Assembly (NCBI RefSeq): GCF_029626175.1
Contig: NZ_JARUBM010000002.1
Coordinates: 1,984,001-2,048,000, forward strand
Length of the DNA stretch: 64,000 nucleotides
Direction of reading: 5' to 3'
Origin: Micromonospora sp. WMMD1082
Lineage (GTDB): Bacteria; Actinomycetota; Actinomycetes; Mycobacteriales; Micromonosporaceae
In this document: positions 1-8,316 of the stretch, piece after piece
Numbering within the stretch: the stretch's first letter is position 1
How the letters are laid out: each line of letters starts with the position of its first letter
Notes under the pieces: generated by a model
Database searches by the model: none
The model's input: only the letters and a program-made list of their open reading frames with translations
What the model was told of the DNA's origin: nothing
Program-made: the position numbers and the translations under genes

Positions 1-625
1 CCCCGGCGACGCACATCCGGCCCGCAGTGTGGGCCGTGGCCAGGTAGACGGTGAAGTCGTACCGGGAGTCGCCGGCCACCTGCCGCAGCCGCAGTTGCCC
101 GCCGTCCACCCAGCTTCCCGGCCCGGCCAGCGCGGTGCGCACCGCCAGGGCGAACTCACCCGCGTCCACGCCGGAGCCGGACTCCACCGCGACCCGGTAG
201 CGCCGGATGTCACCGGCCGTACCCAGCACCGGGCCGGACCGGTCGGCATAGCCGAACCGACCCGGACCGGTCGACGGGACCGCCCCCGGCTCCTGCAACA
301 CCGGCGGCTCGGGCGACGGGGGTACGCCGGTCGGCGACGGCGCGGACTCCGGGGTCGGTGGCGGTGCCGCCGCCGACGGGGACGTCACCGGGGGCAGTTC
401 GCCGGCCGCACCCTGCGGCGTGCCGGTGCCACCGGCCACCATCGCCACCGCGGCGCCGACCGCCGTCAGCAGCACGGCAACCCGGATCAGCGCGCCCGGC
501 CGGCGCAGCCAGGACCGCCCACCGCCCGCTCGATCCACGGATCGGTCGTGCCGGTACGGCCTGCGCTGGGCGGCATGACGACCAGCGGAATGAGCCGGCC
601 GATGACGACTACCAGGGCTGCGCAC
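1..625 (-). CDS. DUF3152 domain-containing membrane-anchored protein (C-terminal part beyond window)
   Basis: The frame is open from a GTG at 625 to the window edge, giving the first 208 codons; the 3' end lies outside. The product has a basic N-terminus, one membrane segment or signal anchor around residues 45-66 (ALIRVAVLLTAVGAAVAM), then a Pro/Ser/Ala-rich linker to about residue 115. The start of a DUF3152 domain follows; DYRVAV-like and YDFTVYLATAHTAGRMC strings fit that family. DUF3152 proteins are extracytoplasmic and distantly resemble metallopeptidases; no substrate is established as far as I know. The GTG lies 4 bases after the stop of the upstream hydrolase and has a CAGGA-type ribosome site inside that gene's end, so the two are probably co-translated. 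An ATG overlapping the hydrolase stop (ATGA) is in a frame that closes after 48 codons, so I rejected it. Confidence 0.72.
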   Translation of the reverse strand, partial: MRSPGSRHRPAHSAGRHAAQRRPYRHDRSVDRAGGGRSWLRRPGALIRVAVLLTAVGAAVAMVAGGTGTPQGAAGELPPVTSPSAAAPPPTPESAPSPTGVPPSPEPPVLQEPGAVPSTGPGRFGYADRSGPVLGTAGDIRRYRVAVESGSGVDAGEFALAVRTALAGPGSWVDGGQLRLRQVAGDSRYDFTVYLATAHTAGRMCVAG

Positions 626-629
626 CCGG

Positions 630-1604
630 TCATCCTGCCAGGTCAGCCCGGCGAGCGGACTCCCCCGTCTCGGTGAGCAGCCCCAGCACGGCCCGGGCCA
701 CCAGGCGCGGCACCTCCAGTTGCGCCACGTGACCGACACCGTTGATCATCAACAGTCGACTGTCCGGAATCACCCGGGCGGTCTGCGGTGCCACCCGCAC
801 GTCGACCAGCCGGTCCTGCCGGCCCCCGATGACCAACGCCGGTGCGCTCACCGTGCGGGCCATCCGCCACAGGGATCCCGACCCCGGCAGGTACGACCGC
901 ACAAAGCTGTAGACCAGGCCACGGAACGTCCGGACGTAGGCCGCCGCGTAGTGCTCCGCCTCGTACCGGATGCGGATCTCCTCCAGCGCCTCCTGCCGGC
1001 GTTGGTCGCAGATCCGGTTGAGATCGGCCACACACGCCTCCATCACCTGCTGGGCCATCACCTCCGGGGCCACCTGGGCCAGCCGCCAGGCGGCCAGTCG
1101 TTCGCCCCGGGGGATCGCCAGCAGCGGCAGCATCCGACCCTGCAACGAGCGGCGGAAGTCGAGGAACGGCAGGGCCGGCGACACGAGGGTCAGCGTCCGG
1201 ACCAGATCCGGCCGGAGGGCGGCCACCCGCACCGAGATCGCCCCGCCCAGCGAGTTGCCGAACAGGTGCACCGGCCCGCGATCCGAGTGTTCGATCCAAC
1301 GGATCACCCGCTCGGCGAAGACCGGCACCGTGTAGCGCCGGCCCGGCTCGCTGCGGCCGAAGCCCGGCAGGTCGATCGCCTGACCGTCGAGCCGGTCGGC
1401 GAGCAGGCCGGCCAGGTCCGTCCAGTTCTGCGACGAGCCGCCCAGACCGTGCACGTACAGCGCCGGCTCGGCGTCCGGGCCGGTCGCGGGCGTCTCCCGT
1501 ACGTAGGTGATCGCCCCGTCGATGCGTACCTCACGACCCGGCCAGGGCGGCGGGATCGAGTGGGCGGGCAGCAGCCGGTCGGGCCAGAGGGTGGCAGGCT
1601 TCAC
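630..1604 (-). CDS. alpha/beta-fold hydrolase
   Basis: 324 residues with the full alpha/beta hydrolase layout. An oxyanion-hole HGLGG lies at 52-56, the nucleophile elbow GNSLGG puts the catalytic Ser at 118, the acid Asp is near 264 (GGRQDRLVD) and the His near 292 (GVGHVAQLE). A lid-like helical insert rich in Arg/Glu/Tyr occupies about 150-245. There is no signal peptide, so it is cytosolic. The substrate cannot be read from the sequence; esterase, lipase or C-C hydrolase activity are all possible. It starts at a GTG 21 bases after the stop of the upstream Pro-rich gene and is followed 4 bases later by the DUF3152 gene, so the three form one minus-strand operon. The ribosome site is weak. 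Family confidence is high, function low. Confidence 0.88.
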   Translation of the reverse strand: MKPATLWPDRLLPAHSIPPPWPGREVRIDGAITYVRETPATGPDAEPALYVHGLGGSSQNWTDLAGLLADRLDGQAIDLPGFGRSEPGRRYTVPVFAERVIRWIEHSDRGPVHLFGNSLGGAISVRVAALRPDLVRTLTLVSPALPFLDFRRSLQGRMLPLLAIPRGERLAAWRLAQVAPEVMAQQVMEACVADLNRICDQRRQEALEEIRIRYEAEHYAAAYVRTFRGLVYSFVRSYLPGSGSLWRMARTVSAPALVIGGRQDRLVDVRVAPQTARVIPDSRLLMINGVGHVAQLEVPRLVARAVLGLLTETGESARRADLAG

Positions 1605-1625
1605 CGTTCCAGTTTGCCCGGCCGC

Positions 1626-4600
1626 TCAGGCCAGCAACGCCTCCAGCCGCCGGTTCACCGCCGCCAGGGTGGCCCGCACCACCGCCTGCCGGGGATCCCC
1701 GGCCACCAGGGCGGAACCGGCCAACTGCTCGACCCAGCCGTCGCAGACCAGCAGCACCACGACGGTGGCCACCTCGCAGTTGCCGAAGGGCACCACGGCG
1801 GCATGTTCCACGAAGCACCGACCGCGCTCCGCCGTGGTGCCGCCCGCGCGCAGCAGTTCGTCGATCGCCGCGGCGGCGGCCACCGCGCAGAGCCGCAGCA
1901 CGTACCCGTCGACGGCCGGCCCGGTCGCGTACCCCGCGGAGCTCTGCTCGCCGGCGATCAGCCGCACCTCGACCGTGGCGTCCAGCCCGAACGTGCTGAC
2001 CTGCACGTGGTCGAGCACCACCCGGGGGCCCGGGACTCCGCCGGTGTCCAGCGGCCGGGAGGGCGCCGACTCGGTCGTGGTGAGCTGCCCGCCGGAGTAC
2101 GAGGCGGCGAGCGTCGCCGGGCTGCCCGGCGGACCCGGGTCCTCCACGATCGCCCGGCCCCGGTGCGGGGCGGACGACTGCCGTCGCCGTCGTGAGGTCT
2201 CCGGTACGGCGTCCGGCCGGCTCGGCGGCGTCTCCGTCCGGGCACCGGCGGGTCGGGCGGACGGGCGGCGGGGCTCGGCGGACGGACGCGCCTCACCCCC
2301 CTCGCTCCGGGTCTCGGCGGACCGGCGGCGCACCGGCACGGCGGCGGCCCCGGGCATGGTGCGCGGCGCCGCGGCCAGCCCCATCCGCTCCTGGAGCAGG
2401 CGGGCGACCTGACGGCTCACCTCGGCCGGGTCGGCACCGTCGGAGAGGTCGAGGCGCAGGCTGTGTGCGCCGGCAGGGGTGCGGCGCAGGGCCGCGTCGC
2501 GGACTCCCTCGACGCCGCGGACGGCGGCGAGGATCGCGTTGACATCGAAGCCCTCGGGGCGGTCCCGCAGCGGGGCCGGCTCGTCGTCACGACGGAGATG
2601 GGTGGCGATCCGGGCGAGTTCCGGGGTTTCGGCGGGTGGCTCCACGGCTGGCGGCTCCGGCACAACGGGCACGTCCGGTTCGGCGGGGACGCGCTGCGGC
2701 AACACCGCCGAGGTGCTGTCCGGCGCCCGGTCGTCGGCCGGCTCCGTCGGCGCGACCGGATCGGGCGCGGATCGGCGTGCCGCGTAGGGGGCTGCGCTCG
2801 TCGGGACGGGCGCGGTGGGGGTGCGCTCACGGCCACCGGACCCACCTGGGACCGGCCCGACGTCCGGACCGGCCGCCGGGTCGGTCACGGCCGGCACCGA
2901 GGTCGGGCCGGTCGGGGTGGCAGCCGGCGCGGGCGGGGCAGCGGCCGGTTCGTCCGGGACCGGCCGGAGCCGGAACGGTCGATATCCGGGGACCTCGGAG
3001 GCCGACTGGGCCGGGGTGACCGGCGGAGAGGCGGGCTCGGTCGGCCTCTCGCCACGGCTCGGCACGCCCAGTGGTGGCGCGCCGGCCTGGCCGCTCGTCG
3101 GTGGCGCGTCGGATCCGCTTGTCGCCGGAGCGCTGGTCGACGCCGCGCCGGCCGGTGCGCTGGTCGATTGAGCGCTGGCCGGGCGGAGGCCGGCGGGTGC
3201 GGCACCGGCGGGCCGGCCGCTGGCGGGTGGAGCGCTGGCCGGGCGGAGGCTGGCGGGTCCGGCACCGGCGGGCCGGCCGCTGGCGGGTGGAGCGCTGGCC
3301 GGGCGGAGCGCCCAGGGCAGGCGCTCGTCGGCCGGCTGACCGTCGGACCGGGCGCCCCAGGGCAGGCCCTCCTCGGTCCGCGCGCCCCAGGGCAGGCTCT
3401 CGCCTGCCGGCGCACCGCTCACCGGGGGTACGGCCCACGACGGACGCTCCTCGGCCGGCGGCCCGCCGGCCGCACGCGCCCAGGAGGGCCGCTCCTCGGC
3501 AGAGGGCGCGCTGGTCGTACGCGCCCACGACGGACGCTCCTCGGCCGGCGGCCCGCTGGTCGTACGCGCCCAGGAGGGCCGCTCGTCGGCCGGCGGCGCA
3601 CTGGTCGGTTCGGCCGTCGCCCAGGCCGGCCGGTCGGCCGGGTCGGGAGCGACGGACTGCTGCTGGCCGGGGTCGGCGTCGGGGTCGACATTCGGCCCGG
3701 GCGGCTCGTACGGACGGGGCCGCGCGACGGGCACCGCCTCGTACGGGCGGGTCGGCTCGGCGCGTACCGGCTCATAGGGCCGGTTGGGCTCACTGGCCCA
3801 GTTCGGGGGCGGCACCTCCGGCGACCGGTGGCCGGCGTGCTCGCTCTCGTCGCGCGCCCACGACGGCGCCCAGTCGCTGACCGGGTCGGGCAGCGCCCAG
3901 CTCGGCCGGTCCGCCTCGGCGGGCGAGCGCTCGGCAGCCGGCTGCTCGGCAGGCGATCGCTCGGCAGTCGGCCAACCGCCGGATCGGTCGGCTCGCGACC
4001 CCACCGCCCAGCCGGCGGGCTGGTCGGCACCGGACGCCGCCGGCCGATCACCCTGCCCGGCGGCCTGATCCGTGGCCGGCGGCACCGGGCGGGGCTCGGC
4101 AGCCGGCGGGTACGCGTCATCCCACCCGCGCGGCCGGCCGCTCGCCGGCGGCTCCTCCCCGGCCCGCTCCGCAGTGGGCGCGTGCAGACCGGGCGGCATC
4201 TCGAAGCCGGAGGCGGCGGTGCCGACAGGGGGCACCTGCGCGGCGGGCGGCGCCGAGGTCGGTAGCCCGGTGGGCGAGGTGACCGGCTGCTCACCGGCCG
4301 GGACGGGACGTGGCGCCGGCACGACGAGCCGATCATTGCTCGGATCGCGGCCCGATCCGCGCAGACCGGGCGGGGCGCTCACCGGAAAGTGCCGGCCGGC
4401 CGGCGACTCGTCAACGGGGTGCGCCCCGTTGACGTGGTGGCCGTTGACATGGTTGCCGTTGACCCGGACGGGCAGATCGGGCTCCGTCCGCTCACCGGTC
4501 GGGGCGGGCAGATCAGCGTGGCGTGACGACGCGGTGGCCCACCCGGAGGTCGGCTCGGGCTGCGGCCAGGCCGCGCCGGAGCCCCGCGTGCCCTCCGCGT

Positions 4601-4724
4601 CCCACGACCAGTCGGCCGGCGGCGGGGCCCACCCGTTGCCGGAACGGGCCAGGTCATCGCGCTGACCCGTCCCGTCACCGTGCTCTCCCGGGGTGGCGGC
4701 ACCGGGTTGCCCTGTTTCACTCAC
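1626..4724 (-). CDS. large Pro/Ala/Ser-rich repeat protein with conserved C-terminal domain
   Basis: A hypothetical protein of 1032 residues. I chose GTG 4724 because AAGGAG sits 7 bases upstream; the frame runs further up without a better site. The first ~750 residues are low-complexity Pro/Ala/Ser/Glu with tandem repeats: four or five copies of a unit containing EERPSWAR, two copies of a 20-residue APPASGRPAGA-type unit, and RPYEPVRAEPT-like units. A small alpha/beta segment follows (VNAILAAVRGVEGVRDA...), then a basic stretch. A well-ordered C-terminal domain of ~140 residues (VVLDHVQVSTFGLDATVEVRL to ATLAAVNRRLEALLA) has the composition of a conserved fold and resembles the LeuA-type allosteric domain only vaguely. 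There are no membrane segments and no catalytic motif that I recognise. It is the first gene of an operon with the hydrolase and DUF3152, divergent from tetR. Function unknown. Confidence 0.8.
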   Translation of the reverse strand: MSETGQPGAATPGEHGDGTGQRDDLARSGNGWAPPPADWSWDAEGTRGSGAAWPQPEPTSGWATASSRHADLPAPTGERTEPDLPVRVNGNHVNGHHVNGAHPVDESPAGRHFPVSAPPGLRGSGRDPSNDRLVVPAPRPVPAGEQPVTSPTGLPTSAPPAAQVPPVGTAASGFEMPPGLHAPTAERAGEEPPASGRPRGWDDAYPPAAEPRPVPPATDQAAGQGDRPAASGADQPAGWAVGSRADRSGGWPTAERSPAEQPAAERSPAEADRPSWALPDPVSDWAPSWARDESEHAGHRSPEVPPPNWASEPNRPYEPVRAEPTRPYEAVPVARPRPYEPPGPNVDPDADPGQQQSVAPDPADRPAWATAEPTSAPPADERPSWARTTSGPPAEERPSWARTTSAPSAEERPSWARAAGGPPAEERPSWAVPPVSGAPAGESLPWGARTEEGLPWGARSDGQPADERLPWALRPASAPPASGRPAGAGPASLRPASAPPASGRPAGAAPAGLRPASAQSTSAPAGAASTSAPATSGSDAPPTSGQAGAPPLGVPSRGERPTEPASPPVTPAQSASEVPGYRPFRLRPVPDEPAAAPPAPAATPTGPTSVPAVTDPAAGPDVGPVPGGSGGRERTPTAPVPTSAAPYAARRSAPDPVAPTEPADDRAPDSTSAVLPQRVPAEPDVPVVPEPPAVEPPAETPELARIATHLRRDDEPAPLRDRPEGFDVNAILAAVRGVEGVRDAALRRTPAGAHSLRLDLSDGADPAEVSRQVARLLQERMGLAAAPRTMPGAAAVPVRRRSAETRSEGGEARPSAEPRRPSARPAGARTETPPSRPDAVPETSRRRRQSSAPHRGRAIVEDPGPPGSPATLAASYSGGQLTTTESAPSRPLDTGGVPGPRVVLDHVQVSTFGLDATVEVRLIAGEQSSAGYATGPAVDGYVLRLCAVAAAAAIDELLRAGGTTAERGRCFVEHAAVVPFGNCEVATVVVLLVCDGWVEQLAGSALVAGDPRQAVVRATLAAVNRRLEALLA
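3181..3300. repeat. two tandem copies of a 60-bp coding repeat
   Basis: Positions 3181-3240 and 3241-3300 are the same 60-bp unit with two substitutions. The unit encodes a 20-residue Ala/Pro/Gly repeat in the large Pro-rich protein. A looser array of about 50-bp units encoding EERPSWAR-type repeats lies at roughly 3430-3620. These are likely sites of copy-number change by slippage or recombination. Confidence 0.9.
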
Positions 4725-4871
4725 CGCGCGCTCCTTGGTCGCCCCCGCTGAGGCTACCGTGTGGCGACAGTGGCGATAAGTTACAGCGGCGGGCCAATTC
4801 CGCGAGGGGCCGAGGGGCCCCCGACCGGTTCGGGTGAAATGCCGGCCCGTACGACAACCTCGGAGGTTCCC

Positions 4872-5510
4872 ATGACCGCTGTGGGGAACGGCGCCCAAAC
4901 CGCCGGCCGACCCACGCGCCTACCCCGTTCGGCGCGCCGCAAGCAGCTGCTCGCCGCTGCTCAGGAGGTGTTCGTCGCGCAGGGCTACCACGCTGCGGCC
5001 ATGGACGACATCGCCGAGCGGGCCGGGGTCTCCAAGCCGGTGCTGTACCAGCACTTCCCCGGGAAGATGGAGCTCTACCTCGCGCTGCTCGACACACACT
5101 GTGACGCGATCGTCGCCAAGGTGCACGACGCGATGGCGAGCACCACCGACAACAAGGAGCGGGTCAGCGCGTCGGTGCGGGCGTACTTCGACTTCGTCGA
5201 CCACGAGAGCGAGGCCTTCCGCCTGGTCTTCGAGTCTGATCTGCGCAACGAGCCGGCCGTGCGGCAGCGCGTGGAGCGGGTCGAGCAGGGCTGCATCGCG
5301 GCGATCACCGACACGATCATCTCCGACACCGGGGTCAGCCGGGCACACGCCGAGTTGCTCGCCTCCGGCCTGGTCGGCGCGGCCGAGACGGCCGCGCAGT
5401 TCTGGCTGGCCGGCGGTCGCCAGGTGCCCAAGGCCGAGGCGGAGGCGCTGGTCGCCGCGCTGTCCTGGCGGGGCATCGCGAGCTTCCCGCTGCAAGGTGA
5501 GTCAGCCTGA
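4872..5510 (+). CDS. TetR/AcrR family transcriptional regulator
   Basis: 212 residues starting at ATG 4872, chosen because CGGAGG lies 7 bases upstream; the frame is open further up but without a ribosome site. The N-terminal TetR DNA-binding domain has the helix-turn-helix at about residues 43-63 (AAAMDDIAERAGVSKPVLYQ, then HFPGK). The C-terminal ligand/dimer domain is typical of the family. It is transcribed divergently from the Pro-rich operon and reads into the DUF3107 gene 63 bases on. The TetR-DUF3107 pair is conserved across actinobacteria (Rv3208/Rv3208A in M. tuberculosis, from memory). Ligand and regulon are unknown; by position it may control the divergent operon, the DUF3107 gene or itself. 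Family assignment is secure. Confidence 0.93.
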   Translation: MTAVGNGAQTAGRPTRLPRSARRKQLLAAAQEVFVAQGYHAAAMDDIAERAGVSKPVLYQHFPGKMELYLALLDTHCDAIVAKVHDAMASTTDNKERVSASVRAYFDFVDHESEAFRLVFESDLRNEPAVRQRVERVEQGCIAAITDTIISDTGVSRAHAELLASGLVGAAETAAQFWLAGGRQVPKAEAEALVAALSWRGIASFPLQGESA

Positions 5511-5573
5511 ACTCCGACCTTGTGATCGGATAGCCTTCGCAGGGCGGCCATTCCGCCCGACGGAGGAGGCACA

Positions 5574-5801
5574 GTGGAGGTCAAGATCGGCGTGCAGTAC
5601 GCGCCGCGCGAACTGGTCCTGGAGAGCGCGCAGTCGCCGGCCGAGATCGAGCGGATCGTGACCGACGCCGTCGCCAGGGGCGAGGGCACCCTCTCCCTGA
5701 CCGACGAGAAGGGTCGACGGATCATCGTGCCGGTGGGCAAGGTCGCCTACGTCGAGATCGCCGAGGCGTCTCCCCGGGCGGTCGGCTTCACCGTCCGCTG
5801 A
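5574..5801 (+). CDS. DUF3107 family protein
   Basis: 75 residues from a GTG at 5574 preceded by GGAGGCAC. The sequence starts MEVKIGVQYAPRELVLES and ends with a YVEIAEASPRAVGFTVR-like strand. It is the near-universal actinobacterial DUF3107 protein that follows a TetR gene. The small alpha/beta fold has no catalytic motif and no signal peptide, so it is a cytosolic protein of unknown function. Its length is typical of the family. It is probably co-transcribed with the upstream TetR gene, or read from the 63-base gap between them. Confidence 0.93.
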   Translation: MEVKIGVQYAPRELVLESAQSPAEIERIVTDAVARGEGTLSLTDEKGRRIIVPVGKVAYVEIAEASPRAVGFTVR

Positions 5802-6338
5802 CGCTCGCCGAGTCCGGCGGCGGCCATCGCGCGGTGTGCGCGGCGGTCGGCCGCCGGAACGCAGGCCGCCGTCGTGTCGTCCGTGGCACCTCGCCCGCAA
5901 CCCCGACGGCGCCGACACCCCGGCATACCGGGCAGCACGCCGAGCGCGGAGCCCGTCGGCCCGTCCGACGGTAATTGGTGATCTCGTGTGCGCAGGCTTC
6001 CGCCGGGCGCACCCCCTCGACAGCGCACCCACTCAGCGCGGTGCTGCCCGCCCCATTCGGGGCGACACGAGTGATACGAGTCACATGCAAACCTTTCCAG
6101 TGGCGCTTGCCCCCTCGGAATCGGGACGGCGTTTGGCCCGTTCAGGTAGCATGGAGGAGTTGCCGTAGGCGCCGATCCCGGCCGGAGTCAGCTCCGATCC
6201 CGGTCGAAGTCCGACCTACGGCGCGCGTGCGGCCCGGTCCGCCCGGCGATTCGCCGCCGACCGTGTGGCCCGCGCCATACCGAGAGCGCCCTGAGGACAT
6301 GACGGGGCGCACCCACGAGAGGGCACCCCCAAATCCAC
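5802..6338. other. 537-bp intergenic region upstream of the DEAD-box helicase
   Basis: I see no convincing gene here; the short open frames lack ribosome sites and family resemblance. The right part looks like a promoter plus long leader for the helicase: a TAGCAT -10-like hexamer at 6147-6152 is followed by a strongly paired segment (6162-6222). No good -35 hexamer is visible at 16-18 bases, so the promoter call is weak. Confidence 0.5.
6162..6222 (+). promoter_or_regulatory. paired leader segment of the DEAD-box helicase mRNA
   Basis: GCCGTAGG at 6162-6169 is the exact reverse complement of CCTACGGC at 6215-6222. Between them lie a small hairpin (CGGAG-TCAG-CTCCG) and two direct copies of CCGATCCCGG (6172-6181, 6194-6203). 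If transcription starts near 6158, the mRNA has a leader of about 180 bases with this structure at its 5' end. Cold-shock and DEAD-box helicase genes often have long structured leaders; the regulatory role here is an inference. Confidence 0.35.
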
Positions 6339-8069
6339 ATGAGCGAGCCGATTCAAGACCTCATCGACGGCCAGGAACTGGCCCCGACCGCCCCGGTCCG
6401 ACCGGAGGCACCGACCTTCGCCGAGCTCGGCGCGCGTGCCGAGACCGTCGACGCGCTGGCCACCGCCGGCATCACCCGCGCCTTCGCCATCCAGGAATAC
6501 GCTCTGCCGATCGCGCTGCGCGGTGCCGACCTGATCGGGCAGGCGCCGACCGGCACCGGCAAGACCCTCGGCTTCGGCGTACCGCTGCTGGAGCGGGTCT
6601 TCGCGCCGGACGAGGGCGGCGACGGGCTGCCGCAGGCCCTGGTCGTCGTACCAACCCGTGAGCTGGGCATCCAGGTCGCCAAGGACATCGCCGCCGCCGG
6701 CCGCACCCGTGGCGTACGCGTCCTGCCGATCTACGGTGGCGTCGCGTACGAGCCGCAGATCGACGCGCTGCGCAAGGGCGTGGAGATCCTCGTCGGCACG
6801 CCGGGCCGCCTGCTGGATCTCGCCAAGCAGAAGCACCTGCGCCTGCACGGGGTGCGAGCCCTGGTGCTGGACGAGGCCGACCGCATGCTCGACCTGGGCT
6901 TCCTCGACGACGTCGAGCGGATCCTGGCGATGCTGCCGGAGGACCGGCAGACCATGCTCTTCTCGGCGACCATGCCGGATCCGATCGTGACGCTGTCCCG
7001 GCGCTTCCTGCGCCACCCGATCACGATCCACGCCGGGCACACCGCCGAGACCGGCCCGTCCCCGCAGACGGAGCAGCTGGTCTACCGCACCCACTCGATG
7101 AACAAGATCGAGATCGTGGCCCGGATCCTCCAGGCCGAGAGCCGTGGCCTGACCATGATCTTCACGCGTACGAAGCGAGCCGCCGACCGGGTCGCCGAGG
7201 ACCTGGACTTCCGTGGTTTCGCGGTCGCGGCGGTGCACGGCGACCTCGGCCAGGGCGCCCGGGAGCGGGCGCTGCGGGCGTTCCGGGCCGGGAAGATCGA
7301 CACCCTGGTCGCCACCGATGTGGCCGCCCGTGGCATCGACGTCAGCGGCGTCACCCACGTGATCAACTACGACTGCCCGGAAGACCAGGACACCTACACC
7401 CACCGGATCGGCCGTACCGGCCGGGCCGGAGCGAGCGGCGTCGCGGTGACCTTCGTCGACTGGGACGACATGCCCCGCTGGCGGATCATCGACAAGACCC
7501 TCGGGCTGGACATGCCCGAGCCGCCGGAGACGTACCACACCTCCCCGCATCTCTACACGGACCTGCACATCTCCACCGAGATCACCGGCACCCTGCCGAC
7601 CGCCGAGCGCACCCGCGCCGGGTTGGCCGCGGAGGTCGAGGAGGACCTGGGTGGCGGTCGGTCCCGCCGGGGCGAGCCGCGCGGCACCCGACGCCGTGGT
7701 CGCGGCGAGGGCGACGGTCGCGGTGCCGGCGGTCGTGGCGAGCGAGGGCGCGGAAGCAGCGGTCGCGGGCAGGGCAGCGGCGCCGCCGCCGCGCCGGATG
7801 CCACCGAGTCCACCGGCACCGGCCCCACCGCCGACGACGAGGGCGCTCGCACCCCCCGTCGCCGTCGACGCCGCCGGGCCGGCGAGATGCTGACGGCCAC
7901 CGACGCCGCCGCGACGGCCGGCTCCAGCGCCCCCGCCGAGACCGCCCCCGCCGAGGCCACCGGCGGCGAGAGCCCCACCGGCGAGGCCGCACCGCGTCCG
8001 CGTCGCCGTCGGCGTCGCCGTGGTGCCGGCTCCGCCAGCGGTACGCCGGCCGAGGCGACCACCGACTGA
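6339..8069 (+). CDS. DEAD/DEAH-box ATP-dependent RNA helicase (RhlE/CsdA-like)
   Basis: 576 residues with all core helicase motifs: Q motif near 46-52, motif I APTGTGKT at 69-76, PTRELG at 105-110, TPGR at 154-157, DEAD as DEADRMLD at 178-185, SAT at 209-211, ATDVAARGID around 325-334 and HRIGRTGRAG at 355-364. The tail from about 435 is Arg/Gly/Ala-rich with GRGR-, RRRRRR- and RGGR-like stretches, a typical unstructured RNA-binding extension. It should unwind structured RNA or remodel RNP in the cytosol (ribosome assembly, RNA decay or cold adaptation). The start ATG 6339 has only a distant GAGGG. Synteny with TetR-DUF3107 matches the mycobacterial rhlE region. Assigning it to one E. coli paralogue would be overreach. 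Confidence 0.95.
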   Translation: MSEPIQDLIDGQELAPTAPVRPEAPTFAELGARAETVDALATAGITRAFAIQEYALPIALRGADLIGQAPTGTGKTLGFGVPLLERVFAPDEGGDGLPQALVVVPTRELGIQVAKDIAAAGRTRGVRVLPIYGGVAYEPQIDALRKGVEILVGTPGRLLDLAKQKHLRLHGVRALVLDEADRMLDLGFLDDVERILAMLPEDRQTMLFSATMPDPIVTLSRRFLRHPITIHAGHTAETGPSPQTEQLVYRTHSMNKIEIVARILQAESRGLTMIFTRTKRAADRVAEDLDFRGFAVAAVHGDLGQGARERALRAFRAGKIDTLVATDVAARGIDVSGVTHVINYDCPEDQDTYTHRIGRTGRAGASGVAVTFVDWDDMPRWRIIDKTLGLDMPEPPETYHTSPHLYTDLHISTEITGTLPTAERTRAGLAAEVEEDLGGGRSRRGEPRGTRRRGRGEGDGRGAGGRGERGRGSSGRGQGSGAAAAPDATESTGTGPTADDEGARTPRRRRRRRAGEMLTATDAAATAGSSAPAETAPAEATGGESPTGEAAPRPRRRRRRRGAGSASGTPAEATTD

Positions 8070-8190
8070 CCGTGCGCCGCCCGGCCGGCGGCCGAGCGAG
8101 CCTCCCCTCAGGGCCGGTTCGCGCCGCCCGGGCGGCACCCCACCTGCCCGACCCGCGCCAGCTCGGCGGCCCGGCGAGGGCCCGGCGACG

Positions 8191-8289
8191 CTTCCGTGCC
8201 GATACCGGTTCCCGTGCCACCAGCTCGGCGCCACGGCGGCCCGGCGGGGAGCCCGGCGGCGCTTCCGTGCCGATGCCGGTTCCCGTGCC
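8191..8289. repeat. imperfect direct repeat in intergenic DNA
   Basis: CTTCCGTGCCGAT(A/G)CCGGTTCCCGTGCC occurs at 8191-8218 and 8262-8289, 27 of 28 bases identical. Each copy is preceded by a similar CGGCGGCCCGGCG(A/G)GG block, so a unit of about 71 bp seems to have duplicated between the helicase and methyltransferase genes. No coding or regulatory role is evident. Confidence 0.8.
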
Positions 8290-8316
8290 GTCCGATCACC
8301 CGTGGAAGATTGAGCG

